A stretch of 64,000 nucleotides of DNA from JACSRF01 sp963695505 (GCA_963695505.1 CAVOGX010000002.1:184037-248036), one strand, 5' to 3'. Shown: positions 54,351-64,000, counted from the stretch's first letter. The notes: generated by a model from the letters alone, not told the origin. Translations and numbers: made by a program.

Positions 54351-54904
54351 TTATAGAACGGCCGTTTCCTCCAACCCGGCCGCATATCCCAGTTCCAGCA
54401 CGCGGAAGTTGGCGTCCAGCAGCTTGCGCTTGCTGGCAGGCAGATGGTCCCGCAGGGTTTGTTTGATGGCGTCCAGGGTGAGGAACGGCCGTTTCGCCAG
54501 CATCGCCCCCACGGCGGCCATGTTCATCATTTTGGTGGAACCCTGCTTCTCGGCAATGGTATTGGCCGGAACATACACCACGTCGACGTCGGGGCGGTCG
54601 GCAACGGCCGTTACGATCGAGCTGTTGATCACAAACAACCCACCCGGCTTCACCAGCCCCTCATACTTTTCAAAAGAAGGTAAATTCAAGGCCACGGCAA
54701 TGTCTGGTTTATTGACCAGCGGAGCGCCAATTGGATCATCACTAATGATTACCGTGCAGTTCGCCGTGCCGCCGCGCATCTCTGGTCCATAAGACGGAAT
54801 CCAGGTGACGTGAAAACCGTTGTCCATGCCAGCATAGGCTAAAGCTGCCCGGCAAACAGCACCCCCTGTCCGCCAAATCCCGAAATTACAATAGATGTTT
54901 GCAT
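54351..54904 (-). CDS. 2-oxoacid:ferredoxin oxidoreductase gamma subunit (one frameshift)
   Basis: About 184 residues after repair. It starts MQTSIVISGFGGQGVLFAGQ, the gamma-subunit glycine-rich motif, and continues YAGMDNGFHVTWIPSYGPEM-RGG. One base is missing near 54841 (CAGCTTTAGCC), which inserts an apparent stop. The gamma subunit binds CoA and helps dimerise the Vor/Kor complex. It is the last gene of the vor operon, separated from the vorA and vorB genes by an aminotransferase. Confidence 0.87.
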
Positions 54905-54951
54905 AGTTTAGAATCTCCACTCTTTTACGGTGATGCTCAAATCTCACGTGG

Positions 54952-56200
54952 TCAATCCGCGGCTACTTTTGCAGCCTGCGTTAGTTCCTTTGTCAGCACC
55001 TCACCAATGCGCTGAATGCCCAGCTCAATTTGCTCTGGCTGCGCATTGGAAAAATTCAGGCGCATCGTATTTTGCCCGCCGCCGTTGGGGAAGAAAACTG
55101 CCCCGGGGACAAAGGCCACATTCTGCTCGATGGCTTTTTGCAACACTTCGGCGGCGTCCAGCCATTCCGGCAGCCGCACCCATAGAAATAGCCCGCCACC
55201 TGGGCGCGTCCACGAAACCCCTGACGGGAAATAGCGGGACATGGCGGCCAGCATCACATCTCGTCGCTCCCGGTACACCCGGCGAATCAGGCCTACGTGT
55301 TCCGCTAAAAAGCCATTTTGAATCACTTCGTAGGCGATCATCTGGTTGTACGTGCTGGTGTGCAGGTCCATGCCCTGTTTGGCCATCACGCAGCGGCGAA
55401 TGACCGGTACAGGCGCGACCATCCAGGCCAGCCGCAGCCCCGGGGCCAGGGTCTTGGAGAAGGTGCTGAGGTAGATAACGTTGCCCTGGGTGTACTCGCC
55501 AAATGCGCCGTTGAGCCGCTGTGCGTCCAATGCCAGCAGCGATGGAATGGGATCGTCTTCGAAGCGCAGTTCACCGTAAGGATCATCCTCGACAATGGGG
55601 CAGCCGTACTGGTCGGCTATTTCAATGAGTTTTTTGCGCCGTGCCCAGGAAAGGGTGAAGCCGCCCGGGTTTTGGAAGTTGGGCAAGATGTACATGAACT
55701 TGGGAGCAGCACGTAAAAGGTCAGGCAGTTGGTCGACAATCAACCCATCGTCATCCGTATCCACCGCTGACGAAGCCGGCCTGGTAAGCCCACCATGCCT
55801 GCAGCGCCCCCAGGTAAGACGGCCGTTCCGTCAACACCTTGTCCCCCGGATTCAGCAAAATCTTGCCAATGATGTCCAGCGCCTGCTGCGAGCCGCTGGT
55901 AATGAGCACATTTTCCGGTTTAGCAAAAACACCTTGCTCCTGCAGCTGCTCAACCACAAACTCCCGCAGGGGCAAATATCCTTCCGTGGTGCTGTACTGC
56001 AGCGCCTGTGCGCCATGTTCGGCCAGCACTTTTTGCGCTGCGGCATCAAACTGGGCAATCGGAAATAGTTCCGGCGCTGGCAGCCCGCCAGCAAAAGAGA
56101 TGAGATTGGGGCGCTGCGTGAGCTTTAGCAGTTCGCGAATGGCGGAACTGCCCATGCGCTCCATGCGCTGTGCATACCGTTGTTCCCAAAGTGTCGTCAT
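54952..56200 (-). CDS. PLP-dependent aminotransferase, class I/II (one frameshift)
   Basis: About 415 residues. The N-terminal half starts MTTLWEQRYAQRMERMGSSA and has ISFAGGLPAPELFP and LITSGSQQALDIIGK. After a frame change near 55757 come ILPNFQNPGGFTLS, the VEDDPYGELRF Asp segment, the PLP lysine in STFSKTLAPGLRLAW and RPGGGLFLWVRL. This is the LysN/2-aminoadipate-type group, active on several amino acids including branched-chain ones. Its place inside the vor operon suggests that it makes the 2-oxoacid that the oxidoreductase uses. Confidence 0.88.
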
Positions 56201-56225
56201 GTTTAGCTCCTTGTGGCGTTAGTGC

Positions 56226-57018
56226 CTATTTTCGCCCCCGCTTGTTTTGTAAATCTTCATGGACTTTGTAGTCACCTAGCGGATAAACGGGCACCATGCT
56301 GTCACGCACCCATTCCAGCGCTTCATTGGGCGTCATCTTCCAGTTGGTGGGGCATGAGGAAAGCAGCTCTACCACGCTGAAGCCCAACCCCTTTTCCTGC
56401 GCTTCAAAGGCGGTGTGAATGGCTTTTTTCGCCTGAATGACGTGACGTGCATCGTGCAGGCTGCGGCGCGCGCTGTAGGCTGTCCCGGGAATGGCGCCCA
56501 GCATTTCCGCAATGTGAATGGGATTGCCCGTCAGCTTGATGTCACGACCAAAGGGAGAAGAGGTGGTTTGCTGGCCCGGCAGGGTGGTCGGGGCCATTTG
56601 CCCGCCGGTCATGCCGTAAATGGCGTTGTTGAGGAAGATGACGGTAATCTTTTCGCCGCGAATGGCGGCGTGCATGGTTTCGGCCAGGCCAATGGAGGCC
56701 AGGTCGCCATCACCCTGGTAGGTAAAGACGATTTTGTCCGGGTTGACGCGCTTGACGCCGGTGGCCATGGCGCAGGCCCGCCCGTGGGCGGCTTCGGCGG
56801 CGTCGACGTCAAAATATTTGTATGAGAATACGGAGCAGCCCACGGAGGCCACGAGAATGGTGTCTTCCTGCAAGCCGCGTTCGCTGAGCACTTCCGCTAC
56901 CAGCCGGTGGGCCGTGCCGTGGGTACAGCCGGGGCAGTAGTGGGTGTAGGTATCGGCCAGCGCTTCCGGCCGTTGGTAGACAATTTTTTCGGTTAAGTTC
57001 AGCGGATAAGGTGGCCAT
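56226..57018 (-). CDS. vorA: 2-oxoacid:ferredoxin oxidoreductase beta subunit, TPP-binding (one frameshift)
   Basis: About 264 residues. The Fe-S and TPP-binding motif YCPGCTHGTAHRL is near residue 30 and the TPP/Mg motif GDGDLASIGLAETMHA with LNNAIYGMTGGQMAPTT follows. The start ATG at 57018 lies inside the end of the alpha gene; the frame must shift by one near 56992 (an apparent extra A in GAACTTAACC) to reach the conserved part. It decarboxylates 2-oxoacids and passes electrons to the ferredoxin subunit. Vor-type specificity is inferred from the alpha subunit. Confidence 0.87.
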
Positions 57019-58105
57019 TGTTTCCCTCCAGAGATGGTTCAGGTTGGTTGATGGAGGTGATTAGCTTGTGGATTTCTGTTTCGATTTCTTCGGGCATGGG
57101 AATGACGCCGCCCATACGGCCGTAAAATTTGACTGGCAGCCCGCGCCCAACCGCCAGACGTACGTCTTGCAGCATTTGCCCGGCGTTCATTTCGGTGACC
57201 AGGAATCCCTTAATACGGCCGTTATCAGCCAGTTCGGCCAACTGCTTTTCAGGGAAGGGCCACAGGGTAATGGGGCGGAAAAGCCCGACGGGTACACCCT
57301 CACGGCGCAGCGTTTGAACGGCCGTTTTGGCCACCCGGGCCGCCGTTCCAAAAGCGACCACCACGTACTCCGCGTCTTCCAATTCATACGCTTCGTAGCG
57401 GACCTCTTTCTGCTCGATTAGCGCCAGTTTGGCCTGGAGCTTCAGGTTAAATTCCTCCAGCAGCGCGGAGCCCAGGTAAATGGAGCTGACCAAATTTTGT
57501 TCACGATTCTTCTTGCCTGTCAGGGCCCAAGCGGGGCGAGGACGCATTTCTTGCATGGGCGGCATTTCCGCTGGTTCCATCATCTGGCCCAGCGAACCGT
57601 CCGCGACCACAAACACCAGCGTGCGATACTTGTCTGCCAGGTCAAAGGCCAAGATGGTCAAGTCAATGGCTTCCTGAATATTGGAGGGAGCCAGCACAAT
57701 GGGGTGAAAATCTCCATGTCCGGCCGACTTGGTGATTTGGTTATAATCTGCCTGGCTGGGCTGAATGTTGCCCAGACCAGGGCCACCGCGAATCACGTCG
57801 ACGATGACCACGGGCACTTCTGACCCGGCAATGTAGCTAATACCTTCCTGCATCAGGCTGATGCCGGGACTGCTGGATGAAGTCATGACCCGCACTCCCG
57901 CGGCGGCAGCGCCATAGACCATGTTGATGGCTGCCACTTCGCTTTCCGCCTGCAAAAAAGTGCGACCCAGCTCAATCATGCGGCTGGACATATGCTCCAG
58001 CAGTTCTGTTTGCGGGGTAATGGGATAGCCAAAATATGCCTCGCACCCGGCGCGCACGGCCGCTTCGGCGATGGCAATATTTCCTTTTAGTAATTCTTTG
58101 GTCAT
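56999..58105 (-). CDS. vorB: 3-methyl-2-oxobutanoate dehydrogenase, VorB (alpha) subunit
   Basis: 368 residues, intact. It has AYFGYPITPQTELLEHMSSR, the VorB form of the pyrimidine-binding domain, followed by QAESEVAAINMVYGAAAAGV and the strongly conserved SSSPGISLMQEGISYIAGSE and RGGPGLGNIQPSQADY. The ATG at 58105 is preferred because GGAGG lies ten bases before it; an ATG three codons upstream is too close. The enzyme oxidises branched-chain 2-oxoacids to acyl-CoA and CO2 with ferredoxin, in the cytoplasm. Its end overlaps the beta-subunit start by 20 bases. Confidence 0.92.
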   Translation of the reverse strand: MTKELLKGNIAIAEAAVRAGCEAYFGYPITPQTELLEHMSSRMIELGRTFLQAESEVAAINMVYGAAAAGVRVMTSSSSPGISLMQEGISYIAGSEVPVVIVDVIRGGPGLGNIQPSQADYNQITKSAGHGDFHPIVLAPSNIQEAIDLTILAFDLADKYRTLVFVVADGSLGQMMEPAEMPPMQEMRPRPAWALTGKKNREQNLVSSIYLGSALLEEFNLKLQAKLALIEQKEVRYEAYELEDAEYVVVAFGTAARVAKTAVQTLRREGVPVGLFRPITLWPFPEKQLAELADNGRIKGFLVTEMNAGQMLQDVRLAVGRGLPVKFYGRMGGVIPMPEEIETEIHKLITSINQPEPSLEGNNGHLIR

Positions 58106-58110
58106 CAGAT

Positions 58111-58363
58111 TCATACCTCCAATGCGAGTTGGGCTTGTGGGGCGGGAACATCGCGGTACACAGTGATACAACCATCAGGGCACACCACTGCGCAAAGTGC
58201 GCAGCCGGTACATTGATGATCGGGGTCTACCAGCAAAGCGGGCCGATACCCTTTGGCATTGAAAGCTGTCTGCCAGGCTGACGACGTCCTGGGGACAGGC
58301 TTCAATGCAAAGTTCACACCCTTTACACCTTTCTACGTCAATGACAATACGACCTGTAGCCAT
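58111..58363 (-). CDS. 4Fe-4S ferredoxin (delta) subunit of 2-oxoacid oxidoreductase (one frameshift)
   Basis: About 84 residues. Two 4Fe-4S motifs are present: CKGCELCIEACP and, after a frame change near 58265, CTGCALCAVVCPDGC. GGAGG lies seven bases before the ATG. It is first in the vor operon (delta, alpha, beta, aminotransferase, gamma) and accepts electrons from the TPP centre. The stop lies five bases before the alpha-subunit start. Confidence 0.88.
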
Positions 58364-58407
58364 GAAAAAACCTCCGTTCAGTGGGTTAGTATTTGTGGTA
58401 ACCGTAC

Positions 58408-58434
58408 AATCTTATGGGAAATAGTTATAAGATT
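58408..58434. promoter_or_regulatory. Inverted repeat, candidate operator upstream of vor operon
   Basis: AATCTTAT (58408-58415) and ATAAGATT (58427-58434) are exact reverse complements with 11 bases between, 45-71 bases upstream of the ferredoxin-subunit start. The spacing fits a dimeric regulator. The rest of the AT-rich gap between the two divergent genes (58364-58698) holds no gene that I can see. Confidence 0.5.
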
Positions 58435-58698
58435 ATTGAAATGGGAAATTCTGCCTTGGGGCAGGCTGTTGCTTTGTGCGGTTAAAATGTCCACAGTATT
58501 TTGGAATGTGCGAGCATGTGAAAGAATGCTGCAATTGGGTTTCATATCAATTACCAGTATGGCAGAAAGCCCATTTCTCTGGTAGTGATTAAAGACAGGG
58601 GTTCAACTGAGGAATGTCATAACTGGTAGAAATAACCATATAAATGGTGAAACCGTTGTGCATATTGTGCAATTTTGTGGGTGGTTTTGAAAATTCTA

Positions 58699-60005
58699 AT
58701 GAAGAAATCTGTTTTGATTGCCCCCAATGAAGATGGCTTTGGCACATCGGCCTGGACGGTGGGGCTGGTGCGGCTTTGGCACAGCGGGATGAAATAACTG
58801 AAGTGCGGGTCGTGGTGGCGACAGGGCTAAGGTTCGACTTTCACCACCACATGTATGACGACCTGGATAAATGTTTCAGTAGTGGAACTGCTCCTAAGCC
58901 AGCCGCCCATCCAGGTAGCGAAACGGGACGGAGAAGTCGATGTGCCTCGCACAATTGCTGAGGCAATTTTGCCATACACGAGTGTTTCCGCTGAATATGC
59001 CCAACTTTTAGCGCAACATGAGCTGCTGCAAGACGTAGACCTGGTCATTGATCTGGGCGTGCCGGCCCTGGTGCGGGCGGCCTGGGCGGAAAACGGCCGT
59101 CGCCAACAAACTGGTCAACCTCTTTTGCACATCATTACTCTGTTTGACCACGCCTGGAGCCTGACGCTGGCAAAGGATTGCCGGGGAAGCGCTGCCGCCA
59201 GAGGGTAGGGCAGAGCTGGCCGCCATGGCGGCCGACGAGGCGCTTACCAACGAAGTGCTGCTGTTTGGCGACCCGTTGCCCCAGAATTTATTTCACGAAT
59301 ACTGGCAAGTTGAATTGCAACGGCCGTTGACGGTAATTCCGGGGGTATTAGGCGGTCCAGGACGCACGCTGGCAATTGCGGGGCTGCCAGGCCAGAATGC
59401 GGCCGCGGCGCGGCGGGTGGCCCGGCGGTTGTTGGGGCTAAGCGAGATGCACCGATAATGTTTATTTCTGGCGGGGGAACAACGGTATGGCATGACGTCA
59501 TGGGGGATTTGCTAGACAGCTACCTGGCTGATCCACCCCCTTATCAGGTGGTGGTTTTTAATCCGGCGGAGGCGCGAAGGCGAGGGGTGGTTATGCAGGA
59601 AACGGCCGTTTCCTTTCTTACAGCGTACCTTACACGTTTATCGCGGAAAGCTTGGCCCCCTGACCTTTATTGGTTCAATCCGCGGCGAGACCCACCACGT
59701 CCTTTTTGCCGCATATGACCTGGTGATTACGCGGGCTGGTGGTGGCACCGTCAGTGATGCTAGTTGCCCACCGCGCGCCTCTGCTGCTGGTAGAGGAGCC
59801 GGGCATGTGGCAAGTTGCACAAATCCAGCAGGCGTGCGTGCGGTTAGGGCTTGCTGAGAGCGTGGCGCTGGCCGAATTTCAGACGCGAGGGCGGAGTCTT
59901 GTGGAAGACGCTTCAGGCAATTTACGCCAATTGGCTGCCCAACAGCAAGCAATGACCCGTATTCCTCATCACGTTGAGGAGTGGCTTATTTCACATTTGA
60001 TATAA
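58699..60005 (+). CDS. Glycosyltransferase-like protein (GT28/UGT-type), several frameshifts
   Basis: About 430 residues after repair. It begins MKKSVLIAPNEDGFGTSAWT. Later segments are PYTSVSAEYAQLLAQHELLQ, VDLVIDLGVPALVRAAW and FISGGGTTVWHDVMGDLLDS. Near 59720 comes YDLVITRAGGGTVSDAS, the sugar-donor motif of GT28 and UGT-like transferases (glycine-rich loop with an acidic residue). There are at least four frame changes. It lies divergently from the vor operon, and a CoA-binding protein gene follows. Donor and acceptor cannot be named. Confidence 0.65.
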
Positions 60006-60055
60006 AATAAGCACAAGAAAGAAGTATTGGTGCAGGCGGATTAGTTTATTGAATA

Positions 60056-60472
60056 GTGGAGACCATTTTGTCACAGGAATCAAGCATCATTAAACTGCTG
60101 AAGGAATCAAAAACCATTGCCGTTGTTGGCTTTTCCTCAAAAACGCACAAGGCTGGGTACTACGTGCCGGAATATTTGCAAAAGCAAGGGTACAAAATTA
60201 TCCCGGTCAACCCTTTTATGAATACCGGGTTGGGTGAAAAAGCGTATCGAACCCTGACAGACATTCCAGACCCGGTGGATTTGGTGCTTATTTTCCAGCG
60301 CAGCGAAAATGTGCCGCCCTTTGTGGATGAGGCCATTGCCATTGGCGCAAAGGCGGTGTGGATGCAGTTGGGCATTGCCCACGATGGCGCTGCTTCCAAA
60401 GCCACGGCGGCTGGTTTGGCCGTGGTGCAAAATGCCTGCATGCTGGTGGAGCATCGCAAATACAACAAATAA
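60056..60472 (+). CDS. CoA-binding domain protein (YccU-like)
   Basis: 138 residues with a Rossmann fold: TIAVVGFSSKTHKAGYYVPEYLQKQGY-type start, then PVNPFMNTGLGEKAYRTLTD and DLVLIFQRSENVPPFVDEAI. These proteins resemble the CoA-binding part of succinyl-CoA synthetase and ADP-forming acetyl-CoA synthetase. They bind CoA or nucleotides but are not enzymes on their own as far as known. The start may be GTG at 60056 or TTG at 60068, as there is no ATG. Frame intact. Confidence 0.88.
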   Translation: METILSQESSIIKLLKESKTIAVVGFSSKTHKAGYYVPEYLQKQGYKIIPVNPFMNTGLGEKAYRTLTDIPDPVDLVLIFQRSENVPPFVDEAIAIGAKAVWMQLGIAHDGAASKATAAGLAVVQNACMLVEHRKYNK

Positions 60473-60595
60473 TCACCAACGCAAGAACAACTGAAAAAAA
60501 GAGTGGTGGGAATACGGCCGTATTCTTGCACCTTTTCTCCCTCGCATTCAATGATTGGTCAAGGCCCCAATAGATAGAAATTCGCCAAAACCTTA

Positions 60596-60604
60596 TGCTA
60601 TAAT
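60596..60604 (+). promoter_or_regulatory. Extended -10 promoter element
   Basis: TGCTATAAT combines the TGn extension with a perfect TATAAT (60599-60604). The -35 region is poor, as usual for extended -10 promoters. It lies 175 bases before the subtilase start, in an otherwise gene-free spacer (60473-60778). Confidence 0.5.
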
Positions 60605-60718
60605 GCTTTTGTCGCCGGCACAGGCGATACACCTACAGCCATCATTGCACTTCTCTCCCATCCTAATGAGCTGGGGTTGAGCTTTTTCCCAAAAAGTGAC
60701 GTTCTAGTACCTTATGCT

Positions 60719-60740
60719 ATTGGGCATTTAGGTGCCCAAT
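60719..60740 (+). promoter_or_regulatory. Hairpin in subtilase leader
   Basis: ATTGGGCA and TGCCCAAT form a perfect 8-bp stem with a six-base loop, 38 bases upstream of the subtilase ATG. It could modulate translation or mRNA stability. Confidence 0.4.
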
Positions 60741-60778
60741 GCTTGAGCCAGTATAAGGTGGTCAAAAAAGGGGTTGCC

Positions 60779-63700
60779 ATGTCAAATCCATCTCCTATTT
60801 CCCGTTTCTTTCGGATAATTTTTCTATGCACGGTATTCCTGTTTGTGGTGAGTGGGACACTCGTAGCCCGGCAGGAGGGCGAGCCTGAAATAACGGATCC
60901 GGGAAACTCCAATACCGCATCAACTTTTAACCACACCATCCACCTGCGCTCCCGCGAATTCCTGCCTGGCGCGCCCGATACACGCCTGCTTGCGCAATTA
61001 GCGCCTGAGGAGATAGTGAGCGCATTCATTTATTGGTACAGCTTGATTTTATCCCGCGAGAATTGGCCAAAGAGGCTTTGCGGGAACGCGGGCTGCACCT
61101 GTTGGCATACGTGCCCGATTATGCCTGGATAGCTTCGGTACCAGCCGCTAATCCCGCGGAGGTGCTTAATTTGCCAGGTGTCGTCTGGGCAGGAGAATTG
61201 ACGGTGGCAGATAAGCTCGATCCGGCAATAAAAGCCGGTAACTGGAGCACCTTTAACCGCGCAGCTAATGGTACGGTTGCTGTTCATACATTCATGCACC
61301 GGGACGAAAGTCTGCAAACAGGAGAAGCCCTTGTTGCCGCACTGGGTGGCAAAGTGACGGGCTTGGTTCATGGCATCAACATGATGATGGTTGAACTGCC
61401 GCAGAGCGCAGTTCATGAACTGGCTGCTGCTGACGCCGTGCAATGGATTGAACCTGCTGCCCCTCCGCTAGATGGCGCCAGTGACGGTATCCGCAATCAA
61501 ATTGGCGTGAATGTTGTTCAAGCCGCCCCCTATAACCTGGATGGAACGGGAATTGATGTGCTGGTTTACGATGCAGGCCGCGCCGGATCTCATATTGATT
61601 TTGACACACGTCTCTACGTTTGGAGACACTGCAAGCTTTTCTGAACATGCCACGCACGTTGCCGGTATAGTGGGCGGCAGCGGGGCTAACAGCGCTGCCC
61701 AGGGCGGAACTGCCTTACAGTGGCGGGGTATGGCGCCTAATGTTGATTTGATTTCCTATGGCATTGGTTCTGTAAGTGGTATCATTTTTTACGAGGACAC
61801 CGCTGACATTGAAACAGATTGGGCCGCTGCGCAAAATAGTTTCGGCGCAGATATTGGTACAGGCGGCTTATCATCAAGTATTTATGACAACTACCCTAGC
61901 CGCTGTGACTTATGGGAAAATATGGCGCAAGCGCTGTCTTGCTAGACCAGATTATACGTGGGGGAAACAGCGTCGTGGGTATGGGCGATAAATATATTGC
62001 CACCTGGGCTGTCGGAAATGAGCGGGGCTGGGCAACTTCCTGTGGTACTTACAACACCATTTCCCCACCAGCGGCGGCCAAGAACCCTATTCACGTCGGC
62101 GGGTCCAACACCAACAATAATACGCAATACGCCCATGGATCCTGGGGGCCAACGGAAGACGGCCGTATCAAGCCCACTGTGACTGCGGGGGTCTGCCAGA
62201 CTACCGCGGATCTGGGCATTACCTCGACTGATAACTTTCCGGCAGACACCTACACGGTCAAATGCGGCACTTCTATGGCGACATCGGCCGTGGCTGGCGG
62301 CCTGGCACTGATGCTGCAGCATTATCGAGATGTGTATGGCACCTCTGGTTCGTTTTGGCCAGCTACGGCAAAAGCGATTCTCATCCAGACCGCCACGGAT
62401 TTCGGCAATACTGGTCCTGATTACCAGTGGGGATTTGGCCAGGTAGACATTCACGCCGCCGTAGACCTGATTTCGCGCAAAGCATTCCGCCAGGATAGTA
62501 TCGACCAGAACGAGGTGGACCTCTTTTATTTCATTGTGGCTGAGGAAACCGATCCGGCCCAGGTAACGCTGGCCTGGGATGATTTTGAGGCGACTTTAAA
62601 TGCCAATCCTACCTTGATCAATAACCTGGACCTGGAATTGGTGTCACCCAGCGGCGTTATCTGGCGACCCTGGGTCATTGAATCCGGCCAGCCCTACCAG
62701 CAATGCCACGCGGGGCATGGACAGCAGTAACAATCAGGAACTAGTGGAAGTGCCTAGCGCCTGAAGTAGGTACCTGGATGGTGCGGGTGAAAGGCACGGC
62801 CGTTCCGCAAGGGCCTCAGGATTATGCATTGGTTTGTGAGGGTTGCCAGCCTCTTGATGTGGGTGTTTGCCAGGCAGAGGTCGCGGGAACGGCCGTGGCG
62901 GGACAAATTAATACTCATGACGCTCTTTTGGCAGAAGATGGTGGTTTTGCGACCAGTTTCCACTGCCCGAGGCGACATCTTTAACTACTGGTGAAATCTG
63001 GCAGCGCGGGTTGGAAGCCCACATTGGGGAGGATGAAGAGGCTTACCTCCAAACTTCACTAGAGTTAGTGGCAGCCGCTCGTGAGGCCGGGCCAGAAGCC
63101 TTGGTAGCCCTGGCTGATACACTTCGCGGACAGGCATTAGACCTGGCTATGGATGAAATTGCCGAAGCGCAGGCATTCTTGTATGAATCTGCTTCCCCAC
63201 CACCAGACACCTCGCCCGTTACCACCGAAGCAGAGGCAGAATCCCTGGCTTCCCAGTTAGCAATTGAAGCAGCGAACCGCGCCCGCGCCTTTGCTTCTCT
63301 ACAAGATTCTGAAGAAGGATTAACGGACAATCCAATTACTATTCAGCAGCCTTTACTTCCTGCTGTTCCAGCAGCGGATCTGACCGTCGGCAGCGGCTGC
63401 ACGTACCCCACCATTGCTGCGGCCATTACCGCCGCCAACCCCAACGACCGCCTCTTGATAGAAGGAGGCGTTACTTTTACCGAAAACATCATCATCGATA
63501 AAAACCTGACATTAATCGGAGGTCACAGCGGCTGTGCCAGTGGTTCAACCGACCGCACCATCATCGATGGCAATGCTGCTGACAGGATTTTTGAGCATTG
63601 TTTCAGGTGTAAATGTGACCATGCAAAATCTCAATCTAACCAATGGTAGTACGGGTTTTGAAGGAGGTGGAATAAGATTTGCCATCGGTGGGGGGACTGG

Positions 63701-64000
63701 AACATTGACCCTGACAAACTTAGATATTTATTCTAATATGGCCCATTGGGGAGGGGGTATTTGGATTGGGCCAGATGCTGAGCTGTTTCGATCCAATATA
63801 GAGATTTATAGCAACACTGCTACTGTGAATGGAGGTGGGTTAAGGTTATTTGGGGGTCGCGTTACCCTCGATAACGGCAGCAATATTTACAACAACAGCG
63901 CCCCTTTGGGGGGAGGCATCGCCGGTGTCCAGGCGTCCGGTTTTTCGCCGGAGATCCTTCTCCCTTCCGATACGGATATCAATGATAATCAGGCATTAAC
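60779..64000 (+). CDS. Secreted S8 subtilase fused to beta-helix domain (frameshifts, runs off window)
   Basis: A signal peptide (FFRIIFLCTVFLFVVSGTLV) is followed by a propeptide-like region. The catalytic triad is Asp in IDVLVYDAG, His in SEHATHVAGIVGGSG and Ser in KCGTSMATSAVAGG. A P-like beta domain (GTWMVRVKGTAVPQGPQDYA) follows, then a helical linker of about 100 residues. From about 63390 a repeat region with GGGI/NNS motifs suggests a right-handed parallel beta-helix (POMP-like: GGGIWIGPDAELF, NGGGLRLFGGRVTL). Frames change near 61030, 61600, 61905, 62700, 62755, 62980 and 63590, but sequence continuity points to one gene of over 1070 residues. It is probably a secreted or surface protease. 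Confidence 0.8.

Larger units (their letters stand above)
585..62893. repeat. Dispersed palindrome ACGGCCGT, HIP1-like genome signature
   Basis: The 8-bp palindrome ACGGCCGT, usually extended to AACGGCCGTT or GAAACGGCCGTTTCC-like versions, was counted by eye about 78 times between these limits. At the apparent base composition 1-2 copies would be expected. Copies lie in genes in all three frames (read as TAV, NGR or RPL-type peptides) and in spacers. The longest copy-free stretch, about 22.29-26.52 kb, covers most of the aconitase X pair, the whole TnpB element and the livM end. The counts are manual and approximate. Confidence 0.9.

Noticed and set aside
58435..58698. Small ORF in the gap before the glycosyltransferase-like gene
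   Set aside because: Short, AT-rich, no Shine-Dalgarno and no family features.
1..64000. tRNA, rRNA or prophage genes
   Set aside because: No cloverleaf with a T-loop GGTTCGA-type core, no rRNA-like stretch and no phage structural or integrase gene was seen by eye. A tRNAscan or Infernal run would settle the RNA part.

Overview
The window reads as one contig from a moderately GC-rich bacterium, most likely a member of the Chloroflexota (Anaerolineae-like). This is inferred from the gene mix: a membrane-anchored alpha-2-macroglobulin, MalT/SARP-type regulators, an Fe-S photolyase, a VorB-type 2-oxoacid:ferredoxin oxidoreductase, and several AMP-dependent acyl-CoA ligases with KAS III-like enzymes. 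No rRNA, tRNA or CRISPR array was seen. The palindrome ACGGCCGT occurs about 78 times by hand count, against 1-2 expected, in genes and spacers and in all reading frames. It is absent from the TnpB transposon, so it behaves as a genome signature comparable to cyanobacterial HIP1.

Layout. 0.1-6.9 kb: Fe-S (6-4)-type photolyase, acyl-CoA synthetase, KAS III-like enzyme, a McrC-like hypothetical, a SAM methyltransferase interrupted by two in-frame TGA codons followed by a SECIS-like hairpin (candidate tandem-selenocysteine protein), and a VOC protein. 7-15.6 kb: alpha-2-macroglobulin with an internal block of membrane helices, two membrane proteins, and an Asp/Asn-repeat lipoprotein. 15.7-19.6 kb (plus strand): SnoaL-like protein, PaaK-like ligase, two-component system. 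19.6-21.4 kb: a photolyase split into two genes in permuted order, co-transcribed with a 2Fe-2S ferredoxin and a DUF2256 gene. 21.5-24.9 kb: an aconitase X gene pair lying between a transposase remnant and a TnpB element. 24.9-32 kb: branched-chain amino-acid-type ABC transporter (livK-G-F-H-M order in transcription) whose binding protein is a tandem two-domain fusion. 32.2-41.9 kb: DUF35/thiolase, hydrolases, two acyl-CoA ligases, SDR, KAS III-like enzyme and a pentapeptide-repeat protein. 42-48.3 kb: a MalT/SARP regulator, hydrolase, ArsR-DUF2087 operon and phosphatidylcholine synthase. 48.4-53.9 kb: secreted amylopullulanase. 54.3-58.4 kb: vor operon with an embedded aminotransferase. 58.7-64 kb: glycosyltransferase-like gene, CoA-binding protein, and a subtilase/beta-helix protein running off the end.

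How it fits together. The liv transporter, PLP aminotransferase and VorB-type oxidoreductase form a plausible route from branched-chain amino acids to acyl-CoA and reduced ferredoxin. The CoA ligases, thiolase, KAS III-like enzymes and SDR indicate acyl-CoA chemistry. The amylopullulanase and subtilase point to an organism that degrades polymers outside the cell. The two photolyase systems suggest light exposure.

Quality caveat. Frameshifts cluster at 25-33 kb, 48-54 kb and 58-64 kb, while other stretches are nearly clean. Protein motifs stay conserved on both sides of each break, so most are probably consensus errors rather than true pseudogenes. For such genes the coordinates given are those of the reconstructed whole gene.
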